A DNA stretch of 64,000 nt from Gordionus sp. m RMFG-2023. Its lineage: Eukaryota > Nematomorpha > Gordioida > Chordodea > Parachordodidae. The notes beneath the pieces are model-generated. The model searched no databases and was not told the origin of the DNA. It saw only the letters and a list, made by a program, of their open reading frames with translations. Position numbers and translations under genes: made by a program. Below, in pieces: positions 26,650 through 36,416 of this stretch. Position 1 is the stretch's first letter, and each line of letters starts with the position of its first letter. The DNA lies in assembly GCF_954871325.1 (NCBI RefSeq), contig NC_088777.1, forward strand, positions 7,665,366 to 7,729,365. The letters run 5' to 3'.

Positions 26650-27717
26650 TAGGCCTATTCAAAAACGAATTCGAATCGAATAGTGCATTATTCATATTCG
26701 ATTCGTTTAAACGAATAGAATAATTTACTATTTGAATTCGTACGAATAATAAAATCTACTATTTGTATTCTATTAGAATTATTCGAATAAATTTTTTTAA
26801 TAAAATAAATCATACTCAAATATATTGACAAATTTTTTTATTACAAATTTGATTTTAAACAGAAAAAATTATAATAATATGTAATCAATAATCTGATAAT
26901 AAATAATATATAATAAAGTTATAAACAAAATTAAAATGTATATTATTAATTTATTTTATAATTTAAGCCAATTTTTAAGGCAAAGAGTTTTTCTTTTATT
27001 TTCTTCCCTTAAAATTAATTTTTTTTTGAAGAATTTGGTGTAGACTTTAAAAAAATGTCAATTTTATTATTTTTTTTACTAAGGTGTGAATGAAACCTAT
27101 TATAATGATTAAAAAGAGGAGAGGTTGTTTTGCCTTTACATTTTATAATACTCTTGCAATGATTGCAAGGACCTTCTTTAAGGATTTGATATTGATCCCA
27201 TATGATTGCACTCTTTTGTGAGGAAATTTTCTTATCTTCAACATCAAGCATAATTTCATCAGAAGCATTCTCCTCTAACATAATTAGGTTAGCTAACAAT
27301 AATTATTGTTAGAGATGTAATATATTTTTATATACCTCTGGTTTGTTTAATTTTTAATATAATTTATTATGAGATTCAAAAAATAAACTTTTCGTGAGAT
27401 TCAAAAAATGGGGCAAATAAAAATTTAAATTTTCACTTCAGAAATTTTTAAATTTGTGCTAGAATCTTTATAAACACAAATACATCACCTGTCAGATTGG
27501 CAGGTCAACAAATAGAAATGACAAATGTTAGATTTATTAAACAATTTATTAAATATTACGAATAATTCGTTTTATTCGAATAATTCGGTTTATTCGAATC
27601 GAATAAATGATTATTCGTATTCAGATAAAACAAATAATTTATTATTCGTATTCGTAATTATTCGATTAGATTCGAATTATTCGAATCGAATATTCGAATT
27701 ATTTTTGAATAGGCCTA
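26650..27717 (-). mobile_element. hAT element with a BED-finger ORF only, 1,068 bp
   Basis: Ends TAGGCCTATTCAAAAA and TTTTTGAATAGGCCTA are inverted repeats, flanked by a perfect 8-bp target duplication CTATATAG (26,642-26,649 and 27,718-27,725). The subterminal regions are dense in GAATCGAATA and TTATTCG words on both strands. The functional PSMD4 has the uninterrupted site CTTTATAG at about 54,500-54,507. The element encodes a zinc-finger ORF but no catalytic domain, so it is non-autonomous. Confidence 0.92.
27015..27299 (-). CDS. BED zinc-finger protein of a non-autonomous hAT element
   Basis: The ORF of 94 residues has an acidic N-terminal part, then a BED finger: SAIIWDQYQI with the aromatic residue, CNHC, and HYNRFH with the two histidines, followed by a Lys/Asn/Ser-rich tail. 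BED fingers are the DNA-binding module at the N-terminus of hAT transposases. Nothing resembling the RNase H-like core follows, and the element ends 365 bases beyond. It may be a truncated transposase start, or a stand-alone DNA-binding protein able to occupy the element ends; the uninterrupted frame is suggestive but 94 codons is not proof. Confidence 0.6.
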   Translation of the reverse strand: MLANLIMLEENASDEIMLDVEDKKISSQKSAIIWDQYQILKEGPCNHCKSIIKCKGKTTSPLFNHYNRFHSHLSKKNNKIDIFLKSTPNSSKKN

Positions 27718-28184
27718 CTATATAGTGTAGACAACAGTGAAACAGTGATTATATGCGCAATGGGGATTATATTTCAACTCGGGGATTAGCTCAACAAGAT
27801 GCTATAAATATGATATGTCACTCTAAAGTTAGATCAAATCCTGAAAATAATGTTGGGCTGATTACTTTGGCTGAGTTAACTAAATTTTATGCTATTTTAT
27901 TTTAAATTTTTTCAGTAAACAAGTGCTAGTTTCTTTAACCATCGACTCAGGAAAGATAATAAATCAGATCAGATGCATATGGTTCAGCCTAATGGGACTA
28001 TTGACTTTTTGACTAGCATTAAGATTGCTAGGGGTGTACCGATATCACTTTTTGGAGGCCAATCCGATCCGCTATTCCCGATAATAAATAGATATCGGCC
28101 GATTACCGATCCGATATTATATCTAATTTTGTATTTTGTAAAGATACCAATGGTTTTAATTTTTATTATACTTTTTATTAGTAT

Positions 28185-28492
28185 TATCAAAACAATATAT
28201 CAACTTTTTTTTTACTTCAATATTTCTTTTCTCTTGAAACACCAAAATCGATAATTTTATTTCTTTATTTTACTTTCCTTAAAATATGAAATCGTACGTA
28301 AAAATAATAATAATCGTTTTTTTTCGCGTTTATATATTTATTTTTTTACAAAATCATCCCGTTTATTTATTATTTTATTTATCAAAAATCAATCAACTTT
28401 TTTTTAATATTTATTTATTCAACTCCTTATTATTCATATACTTTGCCATTATCTTCCTTTAGTGCTAGGCTTAATAGCTTGCTCCCTTAACA
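28185..28492 (-). repeat. 3' LTR of the Gypsy-type fossil
   Basis: It matches 34,871-35,184 along its whole length. It begins TG and is preceded on the minus strand by the polypurine tract CTGAAGGGGGCG (28,493-28,504). Confidence 0.93.
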
Positions 28493-29026
28493 CGCCCCCT
28501 TCAGAAAAGACGATCCTCCCCACTCCGAATTCTCTACCATGACATCCAACCAGCCTCCAAGCTCATTAACATTGTCCAAAACTGCCAGAAGATCTCTCCA
28601 TTCTTCGGTTCCCATCACTCCTTGATTAGTTCCTATACGGTCGGCCGCCGCAATACCCTCTCCCCTCGATATAACGTTTCCCGCCGTTCTATCGTCCGTG
28701 CCCTCACTCTCGACTGTTAAATCAACTATCGGCCATTCCACGCTAGCTGTTCTTGGACGATGTTCACGCTGCTCCTCTTCTTCATCTCTCCTCGTTCTCG
28801 GAATTTCTGCGACCGGCCTCGATTCACCGCTTTTTACTTGCTCCGTCCGAGCCCCCACAATTGCCGCTATCTGTCTCGCTGGTACCTCTTCCACCCTTGC
28901 TCGAGCTTGCTCCGTCCGATTACCATATGCCCTTCTCTCTCGATTCCATGGGCATCTATATTGAATATGTGCGCGTTCCTGGCAGCGATAGCACCGTCTT
29001 ACGTCTTTCATAATTCGTCTTATCAT
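28487..29026 (-). pseudogene. Extra 3' ORF of the LTR fossil: CCHC knuckle plus acidic tail
   Basis: A 179-codon frame between integrase and the 3' LTR, overlapping the LTR edge by a few bases. It has one CCHC-type knuckle near residue 12 (CYRCQERAHIQYRC), an Arg/Glu-rich middle and a Trp/Leu/Asp-rich acidic end. A protein with the same plan, one knuckle ([14 protein letters not shown]) and an acidic W/L/F end, lies in both arms of the inverted fossil at 56,448-57,642. Accessory ORFs after integrase are known in some Gypsy elements; a second zinc knuckle there is less usual. Function unknown. Confidence 0.65.
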
Positions 29027-30244
29027 CTTCCCCGATCCCTGCCCCTGGTCCTATGGAGCCGCACCATGAGTAGCACTTCATAATTCCCACAGATCTAACT
29101 TCTACGCAAACCCGGAGCATTATTCTGATCCATTTTGATTATCAACCTAAATATATTCTATACTATATAATCCTTACAAAATACATACTTTGTAACGAAT
29201 TCCTCTTTTATAATTCAAGGTAATCACCAATTTTATTTAACTTACAAAAAAATATTATAACTTTTAACGAAAAAAATTTCTTCACAAAAATAAATAATTT
29301 TTCTGTTCCTCTTTTTTTTCTTTTCCCACTGCTTCCTAAGCCTATGCTTTGCACGCCGAGTAATTAATTATCTTTTCATCAAATAATTAAGGACATCGCC
29401 CCTTTCCCGTCTCTAACATATCCAAATTTCCCTTCCAATAATATGATCCCAAACAACTTATCGTTCCAACTCTTTTGACATTTTAATTATCACAACAAAA
29501 TAAAATTACACTTGTTCCCTTCGACAAAAAAAATTGGGACTATATAAATTATATTTGTTTCCTTCGACAAAAATTTGACTATCAAAAAAAAAATTTACAT
29601 TTGATAAAATTTGGCAATTAGAAAGTATTTACATTTGATAAGATTTGACTATTAGAAAGAATTTACATTTGTTTTCTTCGCCAATTCTATTAATTTCTCC
29701 CTCCTCCCTACCTAATTCTTATAGGCACTTTTATTCTTCCAAAAATTGTTACGTCTCCCATTCTATATGCTCTTTTATTCTCTCAATTATTATTATTTTC
29801 CTTCTATATACGACTTTCTATCTTCACACATGCTGACTCCCCTTTTCCCTCCTGACCTGACCTAAGTCTTTTGACTTGGTCTAAGTCTTCCGGGGTCCAT
29901 TCCTTTCTTTAACTGACCCCCATGCCTTATTCCTTCTCTCCCGTCTGGGAACTTTATCCTATGAAATTTATGCCCCACATTCTCTATGACCACACCGGAT
30001 TCCCATTTTCGGGTACCCCCAAAAATTCTAGCCCAAACCGTTTACCCCACCACGAATTTACACGCGTTATCTCTCGAATCCATCTCCGGAGGTACCTCTT
30101 GTTTTAGCAAATCTAATTGAATGCGAGTTCAACGGCCCAAAAATTTTTCCGCCGGTGACAACTCCTCCCCTTTTCGACTATTATTATAATAGGCCAGGGC
30201 GATCCATACCCCCCCCCCCCGCCACCATATTTCGATTTTCTTAA

Positions 30245-32213
30245 TCAACTTTTAACCAGAGCCACCAATCTTTCCACTTGTTCGTTTGAGCTTGGATGAT
30301 AAGGAGGTGCTAAGACATGTTTTGCCCCGGTTTCCGCGTAAAATCTTTCAAATTGTCTACTCACAAAAGCGCGACCGCCGTCGGACACGATCGTTCTCGC
30401 TACCCCAAAACGAGCCCATAATTTCTTTAATGTCTTTATTACAATTTGCGTAGTTAACCCCCTTACTGCCTCGTACTCTATCCATTTGGAGTATGCATCT
30501 ACCACAAATAAATATATTTGCCCCTCAAAGTCAAAGAAGTCGATATGGATACGTTCCCACGGCTCTGTAGTCTTGGGCCATACACTTTTCTTGTCTCTGT
30601 GAGGCATACGTTACACATTTCACAGCTTCGGTTTATGTCCTCATTCTCTTTGTTGTTCATTCCTGGCTACCATACATATTCTCGGCCCCATTGTTTCATT
30701 TTCTCAACTCCCTGATGCCCTGCATGAATCATTGCCAAGACCGAATCTCTCAATTTGAAAGGTACTATGCCCCGACTTCCACGTACCACCCACCACTATA
30801 GCTAATTCCTTTTCGATGTATTTAAAAACTTTATCCCCGTCGCTCCAAGGTTTTCGCCCCTTTAAACACGCCTTAATTCGAGTCAATTCACGATCCTTTA
30901 GAGTTGCCCTTTTAAGTTCTTCCCACGTTATCGGTCCCCCCTTAGCTATTTTGACCATCGCTCTAATTAGTCCTTGTTCCTTTCCCTACTCTATATCCTC
31001 TTGAGCCATTTCATATCTCTCTTCTCCAGCTCCACACCTAGAAAAAATATCTGGTAAACTGTTTTCCCTTCCCGTCGATATTTCAATTGTACATCAAAAC
31101 TTCCCACCAGTAAGAGCCATCTTTATAATCGGGGTGATAACATCAGCTCCTTATTATCCTTTTTGAACAGGTGTACCAACGGCTTGTGGTCAGTATAAAA
31201 CAAATCTACGCCCAATCAAATACTCACGGCATTTCGTCAGTCCAAATATAACAGCCAATGCCTCCTTTTCAATCACGGAAAATCTCGTTTCCGCGGCTCT
31301 GAATATTCTCGAGAAAAACAAAACCGGTTTTTCCATTCCATCTATATAATGCAATAACGCCCCACCTACTCCTTTAATCGATGCATCTACCGCTAACACC
31401 ACCTCCAACTCGTTGTTAAAACACATAAGAATGGGCTCCCATCCAATTCTAGCTTTTAATTCTTCAAACGCATTCTCCTGTTCCTCCTTCCAATCAAATT
31501 TCTCACCCTTCTTTAGCAGAGTATATAATGGAGCAGCTATTTAAGCGAAACCCTCTACAAATCGGTGGTAGGAATTTACCATTCCCAAAAAAGCCTGAAC
31601 CTTAATTTTATTATTCGGCCTCAACATATTCGCAATTCCCGTCATATTTTTATCCAACGGTTTAACCTCTTTTCCCGTTATTTTATGTCCCAAATATACG
31701 ACTTTCGTCACTCTTAACACGCTTTTTTCGGCACTAGCCCGCAAATACTTTTCTTTAATTCTTCGGAACACCTCCTTCAATCTTTGCTCATGCTGTTCCG
31801 GAATTCGCCCCATTACCAATAAGTCATCCATATAATGGAATACTCCTTCCATCCCTTAAAAAACCGCAGCCATAGTTATGAAATATCGGAGCGGACACAC
31901 TTAATCCATAAGGTAATCTACAAAACGCAAATTAACCCTTGGGAGTAGTAATGGTTAACAACTTTCTTACTTCTGATTTTACCCGCAATTGCAAGTACGC
32001 ATTGGAAAAATCAACTTTTGAAAAATATATACTTCCCTTCAAATTCGCTAAAATTTCTTCAATTCTCGGTAACGGATATTTAACTTCTACGACCCAGGGA
32101 TTTAGAGTCACTCGAAATTCAGCGCACAGGCGTAGTTGACCATTAGCTTTCTTTACAGGCACTAATGGTGTTGCCCATTCACTATATTCCACAGCACATA
32201 TTTCTGTACCCAA
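30245..32213 (-). pseudogene. pol region of the LTR fossil (RT, RNase H, integrase)
   Basis: In the minus direction: reverse transcriptase about 31,545-32,213, with the palm motifs DFSNAYLQL and YMDDLLVMG; RNase H about 31,190-31,426, with the LAVDAS start and ETRFSVIEKEALA; integrase about 30,245-30,720, with the core motifs HIDFF, IVSDGG and HPSSNEQVERL. The order RT, RNase H, integrase is that of Ty3/Gypsy. It is interrupted repeatedly and is treated as a fossil. Confidence 0.93.
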
Positions 32214-32813
32214 TTATCCAATTCCATTTCGACATCCTTCCTCCATTCAAGGTACTCGCAATAAAGCACAAAATTTTGGTACGCATCCCTCTTTTAATTT
32301 GATATCTACTTCGTAATATTTCAGACAGCCCAATTCTTCGTCAAAAATTTCTTGATAATCATCCACCAATTTTCTTACTCCCTCCTGCATCTTGATTACT
32401 TCCAATTCTCCTTCCCGGTTGCAACATGCCGTTTTTGGCTCGGATTCTCCTCTGTCATTTCTTTTTTATTATATTTTCATTATTATCCTGTAACTTCCCT
32501 TTCCCGTTCTTCGTTTCATTATCGGTTGTCTCCTGGATCTCCCCCTCCCATTGTCTGTCTTTTTCCTTACTCGCATACCCATAACTTCCCACCGCTAATT
32601 CTCCCTTATAATTCCTTCCTACCCACCCCTTACAATTATTTTTTCCCTTTCCTTTGTACAAATTTCTGCCCCCATCTTCTCTTCACTATTACTCGCCCCT
32701 ACTTCTCCCTGGAATACTACGCCTCCATTTCTCCCTTAGAATTATTCCCCTTGGAATTATACGCCCCTATTTCCCCGTGGAATTATTCCCTATTTTCCCT
32801 TTATAATTATTCT

Positions 32814-33536
32814 CTATTTCCCCTTAGGATTATGCGCCCCTATTTCCCCCTTAAACTTATTCGCTCCAATCCCTCTTATGATATTATTCCTTTCCATTTC
32901 CCTTCCCCACTCTCCGCTTACCTCTCCACTATAACTATCTCTCCGGATTCCCTCATTCCTAAACCTCACTCCCCGACCTCCATCCCTAATTTCTCCCCTC
33001 ATTTCCTCAACTCCCTCCCGCTCCCAATTGAACATGTTCTCAATTCCGGGCAATACTTCCACGTCCTCACACGTCCTCCTCCCATATATATATATATCAT
33101 CACTCACCATCGGAACGAAAACCCCCCACCACGCAAATACCCCCCAAAAAATATACCATGGACCAATTCTGGTGATCCAATCCCACCCCAATACCGCTTC
33201 TACTCTCCTTTTTATAATCCATAAGTTCAAAACCTCTATCCCTCCTTCCGTCATTGCCTCTATTTCCACTCTTCCCATTACTGCTATTTGCGACCCATCG
33301 AATTGTCGTATTAACAAGCCTTCATTTGCTATCATTATATCGGGCCAAATACTCCTATATCTCGCATAACTCATTACTGAAATAGCTGCTCCCGTGTCAA
33401 ATAGCAAAGGTACCCTATTCCCATTGAAGTCTATTATTACTCTAGGACAAGGATCTTGTACTACCTCGTCTTGTATCATCCTTACATTCCCAATTATATT
33501 TCTTTGTCCTCGTGAATATATTTTGTTTGTTTCCAA
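32814..33536 (-). pseudogene. Protease region of the LTR fossil
   Basis: The retropepsin active-site motif LLFDTGAAISV is seen near 33,385-33,420, after a DPCPRV segment, and a Ser/Arg/Gly-rich spacer follows toward RT. A related DPCHRV segment occurs in the second fossil of the same family near 58,350. Confidence 0.85.
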
Positions 33537-34438
33537 TAACCCACTCTCTTGGCCCCATGTATCATTTTTTTTACCATCATATAGTCACAAATTAGCACAA
33601 TCCCTTTCACATGTCCCCTTTCTCGACATCGAAAACATTCCACTGTTCGATCTTCAACTCCCTCCGGAAATACTCCTCTTCCCCCAACTCTGGCATCCTC
33701 AATGGTTCGCACAGTTGAAGTATTTGGTTCAATTACTCTCTGGGGAAAACCTCCTCGAGCATTATAATTTCCCGTATTACATTCTTCCTTATTGTGACCA
33801 AATCTTCCGCAACCCGCACATCGTAATTTCTCTTGTTTTCCTGGAAAATAAGGGGCTATATGACCAAATCTACCACATTCGAAACACTTTTCCTCCCTAC
33901 AATCTCTGACCATATGTCCTTGTCTTCCACAATTATAACAATTCATTCTTCCCTTCACTCTCGAATCAAAACTGGGTCTTATTCCTCCTCTCCGTCCCTG
34001 AGAATTCTTCATTGGTCCCCTATAAGGTCCCAATCTGTTATCATTATATGCATCTCTCCCATCAGGTTTACTTATAAATTTATCTACTTCACTCTCTGTC
34101 CATCCATTAATTAATTCTTGAACCATCAACCATGTTACCTTTCCCATAACATCCTCCTCTCCATTATGCCCCTCTATTGTTAATGTCTGGCCCTTTATTC
34201 TCACGCTACAACTCTTTTTAACTCTTCTTCCCCAAATCAAACTACACATCCAGATCACTAATATGACTAATGCTCCCACAATATTATATTGTAATTCCCA
34301 ACACTTTATAAATTTAAAAGTTTTCATTTTTTCTCTACAAAAGATAAAATTAACTAATACTTTTAATATAAAGAGTTTAACTATTTGCAACGTTAATAAA
34401 TAAAATACTGTAAACAAACTAAAGATGCAACTATACAT
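33494..34438 (-). pseudogene. gag region of the LTR fossil (several zinc knuckles)
   Basis: The C-terminal part has consecutive CCHC-type knuckles: CYNCGRQGHMVRDC, CFECGRFGHIAPYF (last Cys lost), CAGCGRFGHNKEEC and CFRCRERGHVKG. The capsid part is short or unrecognisable. A gag relic of the same family lies at 57,720-58,230. Confidence 0.88.
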
Positions 34439-34509
34439 ATATTTTGTATGCCGTACACGAAGTTTATTAATCCGGTTTTCCTTTTTTTTTAAAACTTTTT
34501 TTTGCTTTT

Positions 34510-34850
34510 TTTTTTACACTGGTTTTCTATCTTTTATCTAAAACTTTCTACTACAAACGTTTTCTTTATTTTTAAAAATTCTGGTTTTCCAATTCTTTTA
34601 AAACCTTCTATGTTTTCTAATTTTAACAATACTGGTTTTCTGATTCTTTTAAAACCTTCTACTATGTTTTTCAATTTTAAAAATACTGGTTTTCTGATTA
34701 TTTAAAAACCTTCTACTATGTTTTCTAATTTAAAAAATACTATTTTCTGATTCTTTTAAAACCTTCTTTATGTTTTCCAATGTTAAAAATACTGGTTTTC
34801 TGATTCTTTTAAAACCTTCTACTATGTTTTCCAATTTTCTCTTTTTCCCG
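34510..34850. repeat. Tandem repeats in the leader of the LTR fossil
   Basis: About five units of some 60-70 bases, each containing actggttttctgattc and ttttaaaaccttcta, lie between the primer-binding site and gag. They are pyrimidine-rich on the plus strand. Confidence 0.8.
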
Positions 34851-34870
34851 TAATACGTCGGGGTCACCTA

Positions 34871-35184
34871 TATCAAAACATAATATCAAAACAACTTTTT
34901 TTTACTACAATATTTCTTTTCTCTTGAAGCACGAAAATAGATAATTTTATTTCTTTATTTTTCTTTCCTTAAAATATGAAATCGTACATAAAAATAATAA
35001 TAATCGCTTTTTTTTTCGCGCTTATATATTTATTTTTTTACAAAATCATCCCGTTTATTTATTATTTTATTTATCAAAAGTCAATCAACTTTTTTTTAAT
35101 ATTTATTTATTTAACTCCTTATTATTCGTATACTTTGCCATTATCTTCCTTAGTGCTAGGCTTTATAGCTTGCTCCCTTAACCA
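34871..35184 (-). repeat. 5' LTR of the Gypsy-type fossil
   Basis: It starts TGGTTAAGGGAGC on the minus strand (TGTTAAGGGAGC in the other LTR) and ends in TTTTGATA, directly followed by the primer-binding site. Confidence 0.93.
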
Positions 35185-35334
35185 GTATAACATCTATAAT
35201 CTAAATAATTAAATATATATCATTTAAATATATTATAATGATCAGTTATTGATTATATTCAATTCAATTGCAATTCTATGGGTATATAAAATATTTTTAT
35301 TTTTAAATTACTTTTATATAATAAGTAATACCAT

Positions 35335-35550
35335 TTATATACATAATAAGTAATAAACAAATATATTATAAAATTTGAAATAAATATTTAAATAATATTT
35401 AACATTAATATACCGAAGGTTTCTTTTTAGAAAAACCAAAATTTCCAAATTATCAGAAGTCAGCCTGCGGCGATGGTAACTGTCAATATCACCAGCTTCA
35501 CTAAAAGAGATTCTGAAGAAATTATCGCACACTATAAATAGAATGCGCAA
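35335..35550 (-). pseudogene. hAT transposase C-terminal fragment
   Basis: Residues FSEAGDIDSYHRRRLTSDNL and then LVFLKRNL match the end of the hAT dimerisation domain. It belongs to the hAT element 28,029-35,806, and its AGDIDSxHRR matches the relic at 19,870-20,058, so both belong to one family. Confidence 0.82.
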
Positions 35551-36015
35551 AAAAATAACAATATGGCAGAATGTTAATTAATTAATTTTATTATTAAAAA
35601 AATAAACATAAAAATAGATTGCGATTTTATTTATAAAAATAAATAATTTTAGATATAACTTTTTAAAAGAATTTTATACCATTTTATTTTTGTTAAAAAC
35701 GCCATTTTTTATCGGATCGGAAAATTTTATAATATTGACCGATAACCGAATTATAAAATGGGTGAAATATCGGCCCGATCCGATAAAACATATCGGTAAA
35801 TCCCTAAAAATTGCATGTATATAATTCTACTTTATTGTTTACACTGTTAATTTTTAGTTGACATTAAAACATAGACAAGGCAGAGATCACAAGATGCAAG
35901 TAATACTACTTCTATCAAATTTATTTTTTCCATCTAGCGTGTTAAAATAGCGAAAAAACTAAAAAAAAGAGATAAAGTTGATGTGGATATTGTTTATTTT
36001 GGAGAGTTCCCTGAA

Positions 36016-36416
36016 ACCCATTATCCTAAGGAGCTTAATATCGTTTTGTTTGATTTTTTCCTGTTTCCTTCTACTTTTTACCTTCTTGATTTTTGTCGTT
36101 CACTAGAGTCAATATCGTATGCCCCCATAAATCCTTATCTGCACTAAGCAAGTGATGCTCGGGATCCTCATTATGTTTACCACATTATCATTATTATAGT
36201 GAACGAGAATCCCTATCATTATAATTATTCACGGTTCTATGGAAAATGACAAGGAAAGGAGTAATAGAGGGGGGAGGGTCATCACCCTCACCCTTTTTCA
36301 TTCTTTACATAATTCCAATATAACCTGTGCCGAAACATAAATTGTCATTCAACCCGGGAGAAGAGGAGAGGAAATAAACGATTTCTGCTCTAGTTCAGAC
36401 CATGTTTAAGCATGTA
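36016..36416. other. Junction between pseudogene end and LINE relic
   Basis: The similarity to PSMD4 exon 5 stops near 36,015 and the LINE relic starts near 36,400. The stretch between is less AT-rich than its surroundings, with no recognised coding. It lies at the place where a tandem-duplication junction is expected. Confidence 0.45.

Larger units (their letters stand above)
28185..35184 (-). mobile_element. Ty3/Gypsy-type LTR retrotransposon, fossil, 7.0 kb
   Basis: Two LTRs of about 310 bp bound the element, with a 4-bp target duplication GTAT (28,181-28,184 and 35,185-35,188). The order in the minus direction is LTR, primer-binding site, leader with tandem repeats, gag with zinc knuckles, protease, reverse transcriptase, RNase H, integrase, an extra 3' ORF, polypurine tract, LTR; RT before integrase puts it in the Ty3/Gypsy group. 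The primer-binding site at 34,855-34,868 matches the 3' end of tRNA-Trp over 14 bases. The LTRs differ by about a dozen substitutions plus small indels (some 4-5%), so it is old. It is broken in many places (probably half a dozen or more) and cannot be active. Confidence 0.95.
28029..35806 (-). mobile_element. hAT element inserted in pseudogene exon 3 (carries an LTR element)
   Basis: Ends TAGGGGTGTACCGATAT and ATATCGGTAAATCCCTA are inverted repeats. The target duplication is AAGATTGC (28,021-28,028) and AAAATTGC (35,807-35,814), and the intact gene has a single AAAATTGC at 54,790-54,797. CCGATCCGATATT-type subterminal repeats lie at both ends. Without the 7,000-bp LTR element, only about 780 bases of hAT sequence remain, including a C-terminal transposase fragment on the minus strand, so it was internally deleted. 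Confidence 0.93.
16417..36015. repeat. Segmental duplication, copy A
   Basis: Blocks of this region match, in the same order and orientation, blocks further right. A 16,417-16,545 matches 39,923-40,075; A 16,680-19,560 matches about 46,220-48,650; A 25,000-25,470 matches 49,690-50,194 plus 51,604-51,690; A 26,060-26,330 matches about 51,720-51,960; A 26,360-28,028 matches about 54,200-54,797; A 35,807-36,015 matches 54,790-55,045. The last blocks contain PSMD4 exons 1-5. Gaps between blocks are mobile elements or unmatched AT-rich DNA. The copies are clearly diverged (many indels, visible substitutions in every line), so the event is not recent. The duplicated unit begins about 1 kb upstream of the UGDH start codon. 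Confidence 0.88.
26586..36015 (+). pseudogene. Truncated PSMD4/Rpn10 pseudogene (exons 1-5), split by transposons
   Basis: This is the 5' half of the gene at 54,444. Exon 1 remnant 26,586-26,611 is intact but its donor GT is now AT. Exon 2 remnant 27,726-27,874 carries an 8-base duplication (gtgaaaca) that shifts the frame. Exon 3 remnant 27,916-28,028 resumes at 35,807 and has a 5-base repeat (gatca). Exon 4 remnant 35,868 to about 35,900 has lost some 50 bases of its 3' part. Exon 5 remnant starts at 35,938 and stops matching near 36,015. Later exons are absent. Intron 1 holds a BED-finger hAT element and exon 3 a second hAT element with an LTR element inside it. Introns are retained, so it arose by segmental duplication, not retroposition. 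Confidence 0.93.

Noticed and set aside
32352-33224. 290-codon plus-strand open frame
   Set aside because: It is antisense to the protease and gag spacer of the minus-strand LTR fossil and is a low-complexity Pro/Ser/Tyr/Phe-rich shadow.
28185-35184. Retrovirus with envelope
   Set aside because: The ORF after integrase has a zinc knuckle and an acidic tail, with no signal peptide, membrane anchor or envelope-like cysteine pattern.
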